Source of the DNA: an uncultured Lachnospiraceae bacterium
Lineage (GTDB): Bacteria > Bacillota > Clostridia > Lachnospirales > Lachnospiraceae
Assembly (NCBI GenBank): GCA_910586755.1
Contig: CAJUJM010000023.1
Span: 1 to 40,531 of the forward strand
Length of the DNA stretch: 40,531 bases
Reading direction: 5' to 3'
A program made the position numbers and the translations under genes. Shown here piece by piece: positions 40,505-40,531 of this stretch (position 1 is its first letter; the number at the start of each line of letters is the position of its first letter). The notes beneath the pieces are model-generated. The model was given only the letters and a program-made list of their open reading frames with translations, was not told where the DNA came from and ran no database searches.

Positions 40505-40531
40505 ATGAAAAGAATACTACGAATCGGAATG
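40505..40531 (+). CDS. Start of a plus-strand gene cut by the window end
   Basis: Nine codons (MKRILRIGM) follow the ribosome site AAAGGAGG at about 40490-40497. The short basic start could be a signal peptide or a cytosolic protein; no family can be named. It has its own promoter, so it is not simply the next gene of the adaptor operon. Confidence 0.5.

Overview
The window looks like the chromosome of a gut-type member of the Clostridia, most likely Lachnospiraceae (Clostridium/Hungatella/Enterocloster-like). The reasons are the moderately low GC, strong AGGAGG ribosome sites, lipoprotein sugar-binding proteins with Thr/Ala/Glu-rich linkers, YesM/YesN-type two-component regulation, and repeated CUT1 carbohydrate ABC transporters that lack their own ATPase. 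The genus is inferred from style only. I saw no rRNA, tRNA, CRISPR array or intact insertion sequence.

Layout. 1-740: a decayed edge with the start of a minus-strand gene behind an inverted-repeat operator, a broken XRE-type regulator, a 21-bp tandem repeat and the tail of a PD-(D/E)XK/AAA-type gene. 839-1609: a calcineurin-like phosphoesterase with a consensus promoter. 1914-6953: a five-gene operon (PhnP-like metallo-hydrolase, sugar-binding lipoprotein, two permeases, LacI regulator) whose promoter carries a LacI-type palindrome. 7245-11832: a second CUT1 operon ending in a cysteine-type sulfatase, followed by a zinc-ribbon protein. 12482-12991 (minus): a COG2426-type small membrane protein. 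13324-22249: a uronic-acid glycan locus with two permeases, an unassigned 838-residue toroid-type enzyme, a GH105 unsaturated uronyl hydrolase, an AraC regulator, a displaced sugar-binding protein and a CE15 glucuronoyl-esterase-like enzyme.

22413-24232: an AAA/DUF4143 ATPase and decayed sequence. 24233-25789 (minus): a DUF362 ferredoxin-like protein and a small secreted protein. 25905-27185: metY. 27245-30555 (minus): a response regulator and sensor kinase. 30951-35466: the CUT1 operon opposite them, ending in a GH4 glycosidase. Between the two divergent units lie five phased direct repeats that could be regulator sites. 35467-36395: a long inverted repeat, a nuclease/transposase remnant and a GNAT acetyltransferase (minus). 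36618-37364: a YoaP-like acetyltransferase. 37442-40303: an SLH-domain protein and an HlyD/RND-type adaptor. 40304-40531: a two-hairpin element, a promoter and the start of another gene.

How the genes fit together. Four CUT1 permease pairs and four binding proteins are present, with no ATPase, so a shared MsmX-like ATPase must be encoded elsewhere. None of the enzymes (sulfatase, toroid enzyme, GH105, CE15, GH4) has a visible signal peptide. The picture is import of charged oligosaccharides (sulfated, uronic-acid-containing, possibly esterified) followed by cytosolic desulfation, de-esterification and hydrolysis. The best candidate for something undescribed is the 13324-22249 locus, with its unassigned 838-residue enzyme and apparently intracellular CE15 protein.
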